DNA of 44,620 nt from Geopseudomonas sagittaria (GCF_900115715.1 NZ_FOXM01000023.1:1-44620), one strand, 5' to 3'; shown: positions 32,171 to 40,521, numbered from the stretch's first letter. Notes: generated from the letters alone by a model not told the origin. A program made the numbers and translations.

Positions 32171-32407
32171 ATGGAAATCACCATCAAGCATCACGGCATC
32201 AAGTTGACCCTGGAAGCCTACAGCGAAGACGGCCTCGACCTGTTCACCGTCGAGGCGATAGAGGCCATCGACGCCCCCTACGACGTGGCAGAGCTGGCCA
32301 AGCTGCTGACCAATGACGGGCAGGCCATCCACCGGCTCGCCAGCGACGAACTCGACAGCCAGCGCGAGCTGATCAGGACCAACCAGGACGAGGAGCGCGC
32401 AGCATGA
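32171..32407 (+). CDS. Hypothetical acidic protein, 78 aa
   Basis: Starts MEITIKHHGIKLTLEAYSED after a GGAAGGAG site; the upstream extension of the frame is not convincing. A beta-alpha small protein with a very acidic C-terminal helix. It overlaps the next gene by 4 bp. Function unknown. Confidence 0.75.
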   Translation: MEITIKHHGIKLTLEAYSEDGLDLFTVEAIEAIDAPYDVAELAKLLTNDGQAIHRLASDELDSQRELIRTNQDEERAA

Positions 32408-32691
32408 ACGACGAACTTCGCGCCGCCGTCGAGCGGCTGTTTGCTGCATGCCTGGACGTGACGCTGGCAGGCAAATACCACGCCCACATGCGCTACTCGG
32501 CGCACTGCGGGGCAGTCTGCATAACCCTCTACCCAGCAAGCACCCCGTACAAGGACGGCGATTGCCGTGTCGCTCTGGTCGACTCGTGGATCTTCATCCA
32601 CGACGAGCGCTGCATGGAAGGCGATGAGGTGGCGCGCATCCACGCCGTTATCGACCAGCTCAGCGGCTACCTGCAGGAGGAAGCAGCATGA
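32404..32691 (+). CDS. Hypothetical protein, 95 aa
   Basis: Begins MNDELRAAVERLFAACLDVT and continues with a beta segment (HCGAVCITLYPAST, ALVDSWIFIHDERC) holding five cysteines. ATGA overlaps at both ends tie it to the ERF operon. No family recognised. Confidence 0.75.
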   Translation: MNDELRAAVERLFAACLDVTLAGKYHAHMRYSAHCGAVCITLYPASTPYKDGDCRVALVDSWIFIHDERCMEGDEVARIHAVIDQLSGYLQEEAA

Positions 32692-32846
32692 TCCGCGAGC
32701 AAGCCACCCGCATCGAGCCGCAGCAGCCGGCCGAAAGCTCGAGCGAGAAGCTGGGATGCCTCGGCGTCCTGGCCATCTTCGTCGCCATGCTCGGCACCGT
32801 CTACGCCACCCCCTACGTCATCGCCTGGGCGGTCGGCGTTATCTGA
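32688..32846 (+). CDS. Single-span membrane peptide, 52 aa
   Basis: A charged N-terminus (IREQATRIEPQQPAESSSEK) is followed by a hydrophobic helix (LGVLAIFVAMLGTVYATPYV) and a short hydrophobic end. Coupled to the gene before through ATGA. It would place a small phage peptide in the inner membrane. Function unknown. Confidence 0.68.
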   Translation: MIREQATRIEPQQPAESSSEKLGCLGVLAIFVAMLGTVYATPYVIAWAVGVI

Positions 32847-32859
32847 TCTGGAGCAACCA

Positions 32860-33618
32860 ATGAGCAACCAAATCCAGCGCATCGACACCGATAGCGCAAT
32901 GCCGGCAGTTGTCAGCGAGTCGGCAACCATCCTGTCCGTCATCCAGCGCGCCGCCGCCGACCCTCAGTGCGACATCGAGAAGATGGAGCGCCTGATGGCA
33001 ATGCACGAGCGGATGCAGTCGCGTAACGCCGAGACGGCCTTCAACGCCTCCATGGCCGAGATGCAGATCGAGCTGCCGAGCATCGCCGAGCGCGGCAAGA
33101 CCAACAACGGCAAGTACGCCACCCTTGAGGACATCAACGACGTGGTTAAGCCGATCATGCAGCGCCACGGATTCGCCCTGTCGTTCCGTGTCGAGCACGT
33201 CCAGGGCGGAATCAAGGTGACGGGCATCCTCATGCACCGCGCCGGGCACCGCGAGGAGACGACCATGCTCCTGCCGTCCGACACCAGCGGCAGCAAGAAC
33301 GCCGTCCAAGCGGTCGGATCGTCGGTCAGCTACGGCAAGCGCTACGTGATGAACGCCATGCTGAACATCACCACCCGCGGCGAGGACGACGACGCCTATG
33401 CCGCGGCGCCGACCGCGACCATTACCGCGCCGCAGGCCGCTCAGGTAGCCGCGCTGCTGCAGAAGTGCAGCGACAAGGCCAAGGCGGCGTTCGAGGCAAT
33501 GCACGGCGCTCCCGAGCATGTCGCCAAGGCAGAGTTCGACAAGGTCATGGCCGCGCTGTCGAAGTCGGCCGCAAAGCACGCACAGGAGGCAGGCAGTGCA
33601 GATCATCACGCACATTGA
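32860..33618 (+). CDS. erf: ERF single-strand annealing protein
   Basis: 252 aa. The ERF core covers residues about 35-180: NAETAFNASMAEMQIELPSI, KTNNGKYATLEDINDVVKP, GFALSFRVEHVQGGIKVTG and the GSSVSYGKRYVMNAMLNITT signature. P22 Erf forms rings that anneal single strands and circularise phage DNA. The following exonuclease gene overlaps it, making an annealase-exonuclease pair like lambda Bet/Exo. The C-terminal part after residue 185 is a variable helical domain. Confidence 0.95.
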   Translation: MSNQIQRIDTDSAMPAVVSESATILSVIQRAAADPQCDIEKMERLMAMHERMQSRNAETAFNASMAEMQIELPSIAERGKTNNGKYATLEDINDVVKPIMQRHGFALSFRVEHVQGGIKVTGILMHRAGHREETTMLLPSDTSGSKNAVQAVGSSVSYGKRYVMNAMLNITTRGEDDDAYAAAPTATITAPQAAQVAALLQKCSDKAKAAFEAMHGAPEHVAKAEFDKVMAALSKSAAKHAQEAGSADHHAH

Positions 33619-34207
33619 GCAGGGGTCTGCTGACTGGCTGGCTCTGCGCCTGGGCATCGTCACGGCGTCGGAGCTGGACTGCCTGCTGGTCAACGGCAAG
33701 GGCGAGGCTGGCTTCGGGGCCGCTGCCTTCACCTACATGGACCAGCTGATCGGCGAGCGCATCACTGGTGAGGCGGCCGACCAGTTCCAGGGCAACCGCC
33801 ACACCGAGCGCGGCCACGAGCTGGAAGGCGTGGCACGCGGACTGTACGAAGCGCGCACAGACGCCACGACAGAGCAGGTCGGTATCATCCTGAATCACGG
33901 GATCGGCTACTCGCCGGATGCTCTGGTGGGCAGCAGCGGCCTGACGGAAATCAAGACCAAGCTGCCGAAGCTGCAGGTCGGCGTGATCCTGGCCGGCGAA
34001 GTTCCGAAGGAGCACGTCGCGCAGTGCCAGGGCGGGCTGTGGGCGTCCGAGCGCGAGTGGATCGACTTCATCAGCTACTGGCCGGGCATGCCGCTGTTCA
34101 TCAAGCGCGCCCATCGGGACGAGGCGATGATCGACAAGATCGCCGAGCGCGTGCGCACCTTCTACGAGCTGATGGACGACCGCATGGCGCGGGTTCTTGC
34201 GGCATGA
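33596..34207 (+). CDS. YqaJ-type recombination exonuclease
   Basis: 203 aa from GTG 33596, chosen for the perfect AGGAGG seven bases upstream and because homology starts at QIITHIEQGSADWLALRLG. The lambda-exonuclease fold is clear: VTASELDCLL, HTERGHELEGVARGLYEA, YSPDALVG and LTEIKTKLPK supply the E...D...ExK metal site. It would resect double strands to feed the ERF protein. It overlaps erf by 23 bp. Confidence 0.94.
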   Translation: MQIITHIEQGSADWLALRLGIVTASELDCLLVNGKGEAGFGAAAFTYMDQLIGERITGEAADQFQGNRHTERGHELEGVARGLYEARTDATTEQVGIILNHGIGYSPDALVGSSGLTEIKTKLPKLQVGVILAGEVPKEHVAQCQGGLWASEREWIDFISYWPGMPLFIKRAHRDEAMIDKIAERVRTFYELMDDRMARVLAA

Positions 34208-34683
34208 CACGCGCCATCTCCATCGTCCGCGAAACGGAATACGGTCCTGAAAAGCTCTGCACCGTGTGCCGCGAGTGGTGGCCGGCTGACACCGGGTTCT
34301 TCGGCGTCCGTCACGACAGGGGTTGCAGGCTGACGGGCCGGTGCAGGGCATGCGATTCCCAGCGCAAGCGCCGTCAGCACAGAGCCAAGAAAGACCGCGA
34401 CCTGCCAGCCAAGGCCGCACAGCTCGCCCAGCTCGGCATCGCCGAGACGGCTCGCCGCTTGAGACGGTCGCCCCACACGCTGTACCGGGTCGCCAGGGCT
34501 CACGGCATCGAGTTTGCTCGCCAGCATAAGCAGCGACAAGAGGCATCCATCGTGCCTCACATCCGCCGCCACGCCGGCCGCATGCGCCAGATCGACCTGG
34601 CCGCACAGCTCGGCATCAGCCGCACCACCCTGCGCCGCCTAGCCAAACAGCACAGCATCAACATCAACAGCCGGGCGCACTAG
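34204..34683 (+). CDS. Zinc-ribbon and HTH DNA-binding protein, 159 aa
   Basis: N-terminal zinc ribbon CTVCREWW ... CRACDSQRKRRQHRAKKD (two CxxC), of the type found in HNH-associated or DNA-binding phage proteins. Two helix-turn-helix segments follow: LGIAETARRLRRSPHTLYRV at about 78-98 and QIDLAAQLGISRTTLRRLAK near 130-150. Probably a transcription or recombination accessory factor. A GC-rich hairpin overlaps its stop codon. Confidence 0.78.
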   Translation: MTRAISIVRETEYGPEKLCTVCREWWPADTGFFGVRHDRGCRLTGRCRACDSQRKRRQHRAKKDRDLPAKAAQLAQLGIAETARRLRRSPHTLYRVARAHGIEFARQHKQRQEASIVPHIRRHAGRMRQIDLAAQLGISRTTLRRLAKQHSININSRAH

Positions 34684-34710
34684 CTGCGCCCTCCTCTACG
34701 GATAGACACC

Positions 34711-34941
34711 ATGAGCAAACCCGACTACTCGCAGTTTGACGCGACGCTTCTCGACGCTATCAGGGTCGGAAAAACAAGCTTTGCACAACTAACAAATCAC
34801 AAGCCGTTGATGGCTCTGGCAAGGCCGTTCTGCGCCGGCACCGACACCCCCGAGTGGCGCATCGTCGACCGCCGCCTGCAGGCGCTGCGCAAGGCCGGCA
34901 AGATCAAGCACGCCAGCCAGCTTTGGACCATCGTCGAGTAA
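34711..34941 (+). CDS. Hypothetical winged-helix-like protein, 76 aa
   Basis: Begins MSKPDYSQFDATLLDAIRVG and ends ALRKAGKIKHASQLWTIVE. The pattern of LLDAI...TSFAQL...RIVDRRLQALRKAGKI looks like a small winged helix-turn-helix. Flanked on both sides by similar GC hairpins with a CTCCTCTAC tail, as if inserted as a unit. Function unknown. Confidence 0.75.
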   Translation: MSKPDYSQFDATLLDAIRVGKTSFAQLTNHKPLMALARPFCAGTDTPEWRIVDRRLQALRKAGKIKHASQLWTIVE

Positions 34942-34981
34942 TCACCGGGCGCTCCGGCGCCCTCCTCTACCGGATATCCCC

Positions 34982-35179
34982 ATGTACCCAAATCTCCCCA
35001 CGCCGGCCGCGAAAGAGGCCGCGCGGCAGCAACTCGCCTGCCTGATGGCCGAATACACCGGAGAAGTCCAGGTGTTCGGCTACTGCATCCAGCGCCAGAC
35101 CATGTCTCCACAGCACGGCGTCTGGCAGAAGGCCAATCAGACACGCAAGGCGAGGGCGGCGAAATGCGCGAGGAACTGA
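34982..35179 (+). CDS. Hypothetical protein, 65 aa
   Basis: Begins MYPNLPTPAAKEAARQQLAC. A helix then a short strand (VQVFGYCIQRQ) and a basic tail. It overlaps the LytTR gene by 16 bp. Function unknown. Confidence 0.7.
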   Translation: MYPNLPTPAAKEAARQQLACLMAEYTGEVQVFGYCIQRQTMSPQHGVWQKANQTRKARAAKCARN

Positions 35180-35499
35180 CCACGTCGGGCAACACCTTGA
35201 AGCGCAGCTCGATCAAGCTGGCCGACTTGACCCACCTGCAGGCCGATTCAAAGTACGTCGAGGCGCACGGCGCCGGCGGAAGCATCCTGCTGGACGAGCC
35301 GCTGGTGGCGCTTGAGCGCGAATTCGGCGACACGCTGCTGCGCATCCACCGCAGCACGCTGGTTGTGCGCAGCAAGGCCATTGAGGTCGAGCGCCACGGC
35401 GAACACCACTACCTGCACGTCGAGGGCGTGATCGGAACGCTCAAGGTGTCGCGTCGCTACGTCGCCAAGGTGCGCCAACAACTGAGCGTGCCGGCATGA
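35164..35499 (+). CDS. Stand-alone LytTR DNA-binding protein
   Basis: 111 aa made almost entirely of one LytTR domain: IKLADLTHLQADSKYVEAHG at about 18-37, the LVALEREFGDTLLRIHRSTL core and the terminal GTLKVSRRYVAKVRQQL. In bacteria LytTR domains follow a response-regulator receiver; none is present here. It would bind DNA as a phage transcription factor without phosphorylation input. The target is not evident. Embedded between small genes of the early operon, overlapping both neighbours. Confidence 0.9.
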   Translation: MREELTTSGNTLKRSSIKLADLTHLQADSKYVEAHGAGGSILLDEPLVALEREFGDTLLRIHRSTLVVRSKAIEVERHGEHHYLHVEGVIGTLKVSRRYVAKVRQQLSVPA

Positions 35500-35660
35500 A
35501 GCGCAAGACAGACCAGTTTGCGATGGTCTACGCCGCCGAGTACTTCATGGGCAAGTGCGCGGAAGACAGCGCGCCGTGCCCATACCCAATCTGGCAGCTA
35601 GGCCGCCGCTGCGCCTGGCTCGCCGGCTACCACGACGCCCGCCGCGAGGGATTTGCATGA
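35496..35660 (+). CDS. Small Cys-rich protein, 54 aa
   Basis: Begins MKRKTDQFAMVYAAEYFMGK and includes PYPIWQLGRRCAWLAGYHDA, a pattern like small ribosome-modulation-factor-type or phage proteins (R/A GYxDAR). ATGA overlaps on both ends. No function assigned. Confidence 0.72.
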   Translation: MKRKTDQFAMVYAAEYFMGKCAEDSAPCPYPIWQLGRRCAWLAGYHDARREGFA

Positions 35661-36124
35661 GCAAGGTACGCAAGCCGAACAACAACCGCGCCCGCCTGGA
35701 GCGGGCCAGCCGCGCAGCCCTGCGCCAGTCGAAGATCGCGGTCTACAACATCGATCCCATCGGCCGGCAAGGCCTGTGCAACTGGAGCACGGCCGCGAAG
35801 TACCGCCCGAGCCGCCACGTCGCCGACGCCATCTTCGACATGTCGCACCAGTGGGTCATCTACATCAGCGCGTTCTGCGAAGACCAGGCCGGCCGGCGCT
35901 ATTACAAGTCGGTCGAGATCGCGCCGAACGGGATCTACCACACCGACGCACTGGCCGGCGTGCTGGACGAGCATTACCGGGCGCTGCTGGATAGCTGCAA
36001 CCCTGTGCATCTGGTCGGCAGCGGGTGGATTGCCAACCCCTGCGGGCAGTCGCTGAGCGAGGAGCAGGCCGCGCGGATCTTCGAGGCGGTCAAGGCGTGG
36101 CCCGAGCAGGAGGCGGCGGCATGA
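35657..36124 (+). CDS. Hypothetical protein, 155 aa
   Basis: Starts at ATG 35657 within the previous stop; the longer frame start is a shadow. Basic N-terminus, then a beta-rich middle (YRPSRHVADAIFDMSHQWVI, YYKSVEIAPNGIYHTDALAG). A phage protein of unknown role. It overlaps the HTH gene after it by 4 bp. Confidence 0.78.
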   Translation: MSKVRKPNNNRARLERASRAALRQSKIAVYNIDPIGRQGLCNWSTAAKYRPSRHVADAIFDMSHQWVIYISAFCEDQAGRRYYKSVEIAPNGIYHTDALAGVLDEHYRALLDSCNPVHLVGSGWIANPCGQSLSEEQAARIFEAVKAWPEQEAAA

Positions 36125-36318
36125 GCCGTCGCAGTCACACAGGCCATCGCATTGGCGAATGGCATGGCAAGGCCAAGCTCACGACCGAACAGGTGCGCGC
36201 TATGCGTTCCGACTACATCCCCGGCATCGTCGGATACGTCGCGCTGGCCGGTCGCTACGGATGCGGCGTGAGCACCGCCCGCGACATCTGCACTGGCGTT
36301 ACGCGCTGGGCTGACTGA
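36121..36318 (+). CDS. HTH-like protein, 65 aa
   Basis: GEWHGKAKLTTEQVRAMRSD and YVALAGRYGCGVSTARDICT form the HTH motif that usually accompanies HNH homing endonucleases. Here it stands alone without the nuclease part. May be a small regulator, or a relic of a lost homing endonuclease. Spaced 13 bp before the helicase. Confidence 0.75.
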   Translation: MSRRSHTGHRIGEWHGKAKLTTEQVRAMRSDYIPGIVGYVALAGRYGCGVSTARDICTGVTRWAD

Positions 36319-36331
36319 CCAAGGAAATCCA

Positions 36332-37726
36332 ATGAGCTATCAAGAATTCGTAACCCGCAAGCTGGAGACGGTCGCGCCGGCCGGACTTTCCGAACCGTTC
36401 ACCATGCCCGAGTCGCTATTCCCCATGCAGCGCGACCTTGTTTCATGGGCGCTGCGCCGCGGGCGATCAGCGATATTCGCCGACACCGGCCTCGGCAAGA
36501 CGCGCATGGAGGTCGCATTCGCCGACGAGCTGTGCCGGCGAACTGGCGGAGACGTGATGATCCTCGCGCCGCTGGCCGTCGCCGCGCAGACAGTGGCCGA
36601 GGCCGCGAAGATGGGTATCACCATCACCCACTGCCGAGAGCCGGAAGACGTTCAGCCCGGCATCAACATCACCAACTATGACCGCGTGCACAAGTTCGAC
36701 CTGTCGCGCTTCATCGGCGCCGTGCTGGACGAGTCGAGCTGCATCAAGCACCACACCTCGCGCACCTTCGATCAGCTGGTGCAGGCATGCGCGCTGATCC
36801 CCTACCGGCTCTGCGCCACAGCCACCCCAGCGCCGAACGACTGGACCGAGCTGGGCACCCATGCCGAATTCCTCGGCGTCTGCACCCGCGCCGAAATGCT
36901 CGCCGAGTTCTTTGTGCATGACGGAGGCGAGACGCAGACATGGCGGCTCAAAGGCCACGCCAGGCACCTGTTCTGGCGCTGGGTCAGCCAATGGGGCGCC
37001 ATGGTGCGCAAGCCGTCCGACCTCGGCTATGACGACAGCGCCTATCGCCTGCCGCCGCTGCTGGAAACCGAGCACATGGTTGACGTTGACGACAGCGCGC
37101 TGACCGAGGACGGCATGCTGTTCGCCCTGGAGGCCAGCAGCCTGATGGAGCGCCGCGCGGCCCGCAAGGAAAGCATGGATGCCCGCGTGCAAGCCTGCGC
37201 TGATCTGGTCAACGCCGATGGCGAGTTCTGGATCATCTGGGGCGAGTACAACGCCGAAACCGAGGCGCTGGCAAAGATGATTCCCGGAGCCGTAGAGATA
37301 GCCGGATCGGACAAGACCGAGGACAAGGAACGCAAGCTGGCCGACTTCGCTGCCGGCACGACCCGCGTACTGGTCAGCAAGGCATCAATCTGTGGATGGG
37401 GGCTCAACTGGCAGCACTGCTCCCGGATGGCCTTTGTCGGCGTGTCCGACTCGTTCGAGGCCTACTACCAGGCCGTGCGCCGCTGCTACCGATTTGGCCA
37501 GACGCGCGAAGTCCACGTCCATCTGTTCAGCAGTCAAATGGAAGGCGCCGTGCTCGCCAACCTGCGCCGAAAGCAGCACGACGCCATCGCCATGGGCGAA
37601 TCGCTCGCAGCCGAAACATCGGCCGCCGTGCGCCAATCCATCACGGGCACCGCCCGCCAGACCAACGAATACAACGCCAAACGCCAGGTGAAAGCGCCGG
37701 CATGGCTTAGGAGTGACGCCGCATGA
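36332..37726 (+). CDS. SNF2-like DEAD/DEAH helicase
   Basis: 464 aa. Motor motifs: MQRDLVSWALRRGRSAIFAD then TGLGKTRMEVAF (Walker A), LDESSCIKHHTS (DExx as DESS) and CATATPAPNDW (motif III), with helicase C-terminal VLVSKASICGWGLNWQ and AYYQAVRRCYRFGQTR (Q-x-x-R-x-x-R). This is the phage SNF2 family often next to a methyltransferase. It overlaps the methyltransferase by 4 bp (ATGA), so the two are likely co-translated. Possible roles are DNA remodelling during methylation or recombination; not shown. Confidence 0.92.
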   Translation: MSYQEFVTRKLETVAPAGLSEPFTMPESLFPMQRDLVSWALRRGRSAIFADTGLGKTRMEVAFADELCRRTGGDVMILAPLAVAAQTVAEAAKMGITITHCREPEDVQPGINITNYDRVHKFDLSRFIGAVLDESSCIKHHTSRTFDQLVQACALIPYRLCATATPAPNDWTELGTHAEFLGVCTRAEMLAEFFVHDGGETQTWRLKGHARHLFWRWVSQWGAMVRKPSDLGYDDSAYRLPPLLETEHMVDVDDSALTEDGMLFALEASSLMERRAARKESMDARVQACADLVNADGEFWIIWGEYNAETEALAKMIPGAVEIAGSDKTEDKERKLADFAAGTTRVLVSKASICGWGLNWQHCSRMAFVGVSDSFEAYYQAVRRCYRFGQTREVHVHLFSSQMEGAVLANLRRKQHDAIAMGESLAAETSAAVRQSITGTARQTNEYNAKRQVKAPAWLRSDAA

Positions 37727-38595
37727 AATGTATCGCCCAGGTTGACCGCACCGATTCCACCCTGTTCCACGGCGACTGTGTGGAAGTCATCGCCGGCCTG
37801 CCGGATCGCAGCGTCGACTATTCGATCTTCTCTCCGCCGTTCAGCAGCCTGTACACCTACAGCAACAGCCCGCGCGACATGGGCAACAGCCGCACTGATT
37901 CCGAGTTCTTCGAACACTTCGATCATCTGGTAAAGGAGCTGGCCCGCGTCATCAAGCCGGGCCACTGCGTCAGCTTCCACTGCATGCAGCTGCCGACCAG
38001 CAAGGAGCGCGACGGCTATATCGGCCTCAAAGACTTTCGCGGCGCACTGATCAAGGCGTTTCAGGCGCACGGCTTTATCTACGCCAGCGAGGTGACGATC
38101 TGGAAGGATCCGGTGACGGCCATGCAGCGTACCAAGGCGCTCGGCCTGCTGCACAAAACCGTGCGCACCAACGCGACCATGTGCCGGCAGGGCATCGCCG
38201 ATTACCTCGTCACCATGCGCGCGCCGGGAGACGTCGAGGACAAGGTAGCCCACGGCGCCGATATCCCTGTCGATGAGTGGCAGAAGCTGGCAAGCCCTGT
38301 CTGGATGGACATCAATCCGAACGACACACTGCAATTTCGCTCCGCCCGCGAGCACGACGACGAGCGCCACATCTGCCCGCTTCAGTTGGAGGTCATCCGC
38401 CGCGGCATTCGCTTGTGGACGGCGCCCGGAGACGTAGTGCTGACCCCGTTCCTTGGCATCGGCAGCGAGGCTTACTGCGCAGTCGAGCTTGGCCGGAAGG
38501 CGGTCGGCGTCGAGCTGAAAAAGAGCTACTTCGATCAGGCGGTCAAGAACATCGACAGCCTTGCCGCCCAGCATGATCTTTTCGGTGTCGCATGA
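37723..38595 (+). CDS. Beta-class site-specific DNA methyltransferase
   Basis: 290 aa. The order is motif IV first: SPPFSSLYTY at about 38-47, then motif I near the end, VLTPFLGIGSEAYCAVELGR, with binding strand AVGVELKKSYFDQAVKNI. The SPPF form of motif IV is usual for N4-cytosine enzymes, although N6-adenine cannot be excluded. No restriction enzyme is encoded beside it, so it probably protects phage DNA. The target sequence is unknown. Confidence 0.92.
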   Translation: MKCIAQVDRTDSTLFHGDCVEVIAGLPDRSVDYSIFSPPFSSLYTYSNSPRDMGNSRTDSEFFEHFDHLVKELARVIKPGHCVSFHCMQLPTSKERDGYIGLKDFRGALIKAFQAHGFIYASEVTIWKDPVTAMQRTKALGLLHKTVRTNATMCRQGIADYLVTMRAPGDVEDKVAHGADIPVDEWQKLASPVWMDINPNDTLQFRSAREHDDERHICPLQLEVIRRGIRLWTAPGDVVLTPFLGIGSEAYCAVELGRKAVGVELKKSYFDQAVKNIDSLAAQHDLFGVA

Positions 38596-38747
38596 CCCCG
38601 CCCGGCGCCACCCACGCCCTCGGCTGCCACTACTACCGCAAGCGGCCTCAAGGCGGTGCCGATGTCTGGTGCCGCGAGCACGGCAAATGGCGGTACATGG
38701 AAGACAAGTCGGCCCGCAAGGCCATGAAGGAGGCGACGAGGCTATGA
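38592..38747 (+). CDS. Small basic protein, 51 aa
   Basis: Begins MTPPGATHALGCHYYRKRPQ and contains one potential metal site (CHYYRK ... WCREHGKW). ATGA overlaps with both neighbours support it as a gene. Function unknown; perhaps an accessory to the DNA-modification genes. Confidence 0.68.
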   Translation: MTPPGATHALGCHYYRKRPQGGADVWCREHGKWRYMEDKSARKAMKEATRL

Positions 38748-39082
38748 CCGCGAAGACAGACGCGCAGCGACAACAGGAAAAGCGCACACGCGACAAGCTG
38801 CGCGAGGACGAACGCCTCGCACGCCTGCTGGCTCGCCGCATCACCCTTGACGTCTACAAGGGCACCGACTACGCGCTGATCCGCTGCATGGTGCGCGCCG
38901 GGATCGAAGAGCCGCACGACATCATCACCCGGCTGATACATGGGGCTGACCGCCTGAGCGACGCCGAGCTGGCTGCGCTGGTGAGCCTGCCGAGCGTGTC
39001 ACGGAAGCCTGTCACGAACGAAAAAAAGGAAATCACATGCGCTACGGGAGCGTCTGCAGCGGCATCGAGGCCGCAAGCGTAG
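38744..39082 (+). CDS. Hypothetical charged protein, 112 aa
   Basis: Starts at ATG 38744 in the stop of the 51-aa gene. A strongly charged helical N-terminus (QEKRTRDKLREDERLARLLA) and a middle (ALIRCMVRAGIEEPHDIITR) resemble phage plasmid-partition-like or Arc-type regulators. The last 15 residues overlap the cytosine methyltransferase by 46 bp. Function unknown. Confidence 0.65.
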   Translation: MTAKTDAQRQQEKRTRDKLREDERLARLLARRITLDVYKGTDYALIRCMVRAGIEEPHDIITRLIHGADRLSDAELAALVSLPSVSRKPVTNEKKEITCATGASAAASRPQA

Positions 39083-40521
39083 CTTGGCATCCGCTGGGCT
39101 GGCGAGCCGACTGGTTCGCCGAGATCGAGAAATTCCCCGCCGCCGTCTTGGCGCACCACTACCCCATCGTGCCGAACCTCGGCGACATGACCAGGATCGC
39201 GCGCCAGGTGCTGGCCGGAACCGTGGAAGCGCCTGACGTGCTGGTCGGCGGCACGCCATGCCAAGCGTTCAGCGTGGCCGGCATGCGAGCCGGGCTGGAC
39301 GATCCGCGCGGCGCGCTCACCATAAAGTTCGTGGAGCTGGCAGATGCAATTGACCATGTTCGAGTCGCCAGAGGCGACGACCCCGCCGTCATCGTCTGGG
39401 AAAACGTTCCCGGCGTACTCAGCGACCGAGGCAACGCCTTCGGCTGCTTTCTTGGGGCGCTTGCTGGGGAAGACTGCGAATTGCAGCCTTCAGGGGGCCG
39501 GTGGACGGACGCTGGTTGTGTGTATGGACCAAAAAGAGCAATCGCGTGGCGGGTACTTGACGCCCAATATTTCGGCCTGGCCCAGCGACGGCGCCGTGTG
39601 TTCGTTGTCGCAAGTGCTCGAAACGGATTCGATCCCGCCGCAGTACTTTTTGAGCGCGAAGGCGTGCGCCGGGATACTCCGCCGCGCCGAGGCGAGGGGC
39701 AAGACGTTGCCGGCACCGCTCCTTTCGGCCCTGCGCTCCAGTGCGGATGCGGGTATCTCTACCCCGACACCCTTGGCGCCTACGGATGCCCTGCCTGCGA
39801 AGGCGAGGATGGTCCCGGCGTAGAGGTGCTGGCAGGCGTCCCGCTGTTCGGCGGCGGCAACCAGGGCGAATCGCTGTTCCACGGCACCTGCCTAACGGCA
39901 CACGGCATCCGCCACGATTTCGAGAGCGAGGTGTTCGCCGTCCACGGCACGCAAGATCCATGCGTGCAATCCGGCATGGCTTTCGCGCCGGGACGCAATA
40001 GCGGCCAAGAGAATGCCGTTCTATCCGTAGCGCTGCGCGGCCGTGAAGGCGGCGGCATGGCAGAGCTTGGCGACGAAGTGGCCGGATGCCTACGCGCATC
40101 GAGCGGCGGCGGTGACAAGCCGCATGTGCTTGCTCCGGTCTGCGTGACAGGACATATCACGCACACGCTCAAGGCCGAAGGATTCGACGGCAGCGAGGAC
40201 GGCACCGGAAGAGGCCAGCCGATTGTCTGCGCCACGCCGGACGCCTCCTATGGTCGGCTCCAGGGCTGCAGCGGCCAGGACGCCGGCCACGGTCACAGCC
40301 ACCTGATACCGAATCAATCGGCCGTCCGCCGCCTGACGCCGGTCGAGACGGAGCGCCTTCAGGGATTCCCCGACAACTACACCCGCATACCGTGGCGCAG
40401 CAAGCCCGCCGCCGAATGCCCGGACGGCCCGCGCTACAAGGCTATCGGCAACAGCATGGCGGTGCCCTGCATGCGCTGGATTGGCCTGCGGATCGAGCGA
40501 CACCTGGAACAACACGCATGA
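39037..40521 (+). CDS. C5-cytosine DNA methyltransferase
   Basis: 494 aa from ATG 39037 (AAAGGAA upstream). Motifs: I at the start (MRYGSVCSGIEAASVAWHPL), IV GGTPCQAFSV with catalytic C75, VI ENV at 122-124, VIII QRRRRVFVV at 183, and X GNSMAVP near the end. Between VIII and IX lies a long target-recognition region of about 240 residues, holding a C-x-C ... CPAC cluster (C236, C238, C251, C254) that could bind zinc. It is 5mC-forming; target unknown. No partner endonuclease. Confidence 0.95.
   Translation: MRYGSVCSGIEAASVAWHPLGWRADWFAEIEKFPAAVLAHHYPIVPNLGDMTRIARQVLAGTVEAPDVLVGGTPCQAFSVAGMRAGLDDPRGALTIKFVELADAIDHVRVARGDDPAVIVWENVPGVLSDRGNAFGCFLGALAGEDCELQPSGGRWTDAGCVYGPKRAIAWRVLDAQYFGLAQRRRRVFVVASARNGFDPAAVLFEREGVRRDTPPRRGEGQDVAGTAPFGPALQCGCGYLYPDTLGAYGCPACEGEDGPGVEVLAGVPLFGGGNQGESLFHGTCLTAHGIRHDFESEVFAVHGTQDPCVQSGMAFAPGRNSGQENAVLSVALRGREGGGMAELGDEVAGCLRASSGGGDKPHVLAPVCVTGHITHTLKAEGFDGSEDGTGRGQPIVCATPDASYGRLQGCSGQDAGHGHSHLIPNQSAVRRLTPVETERLQGFPDNYTRIPWRSKPAAECPDGPRYKAIGNSMAVPCMRWIGLRIERHLEQHA

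Noticed and set aside
39344-39823. 159-aa plus frame inside the C5 methyltransferase
   Set aside because: The methyltransferase motifs continue in the main frame; this is a long shadow frame in GC-rich DNA.
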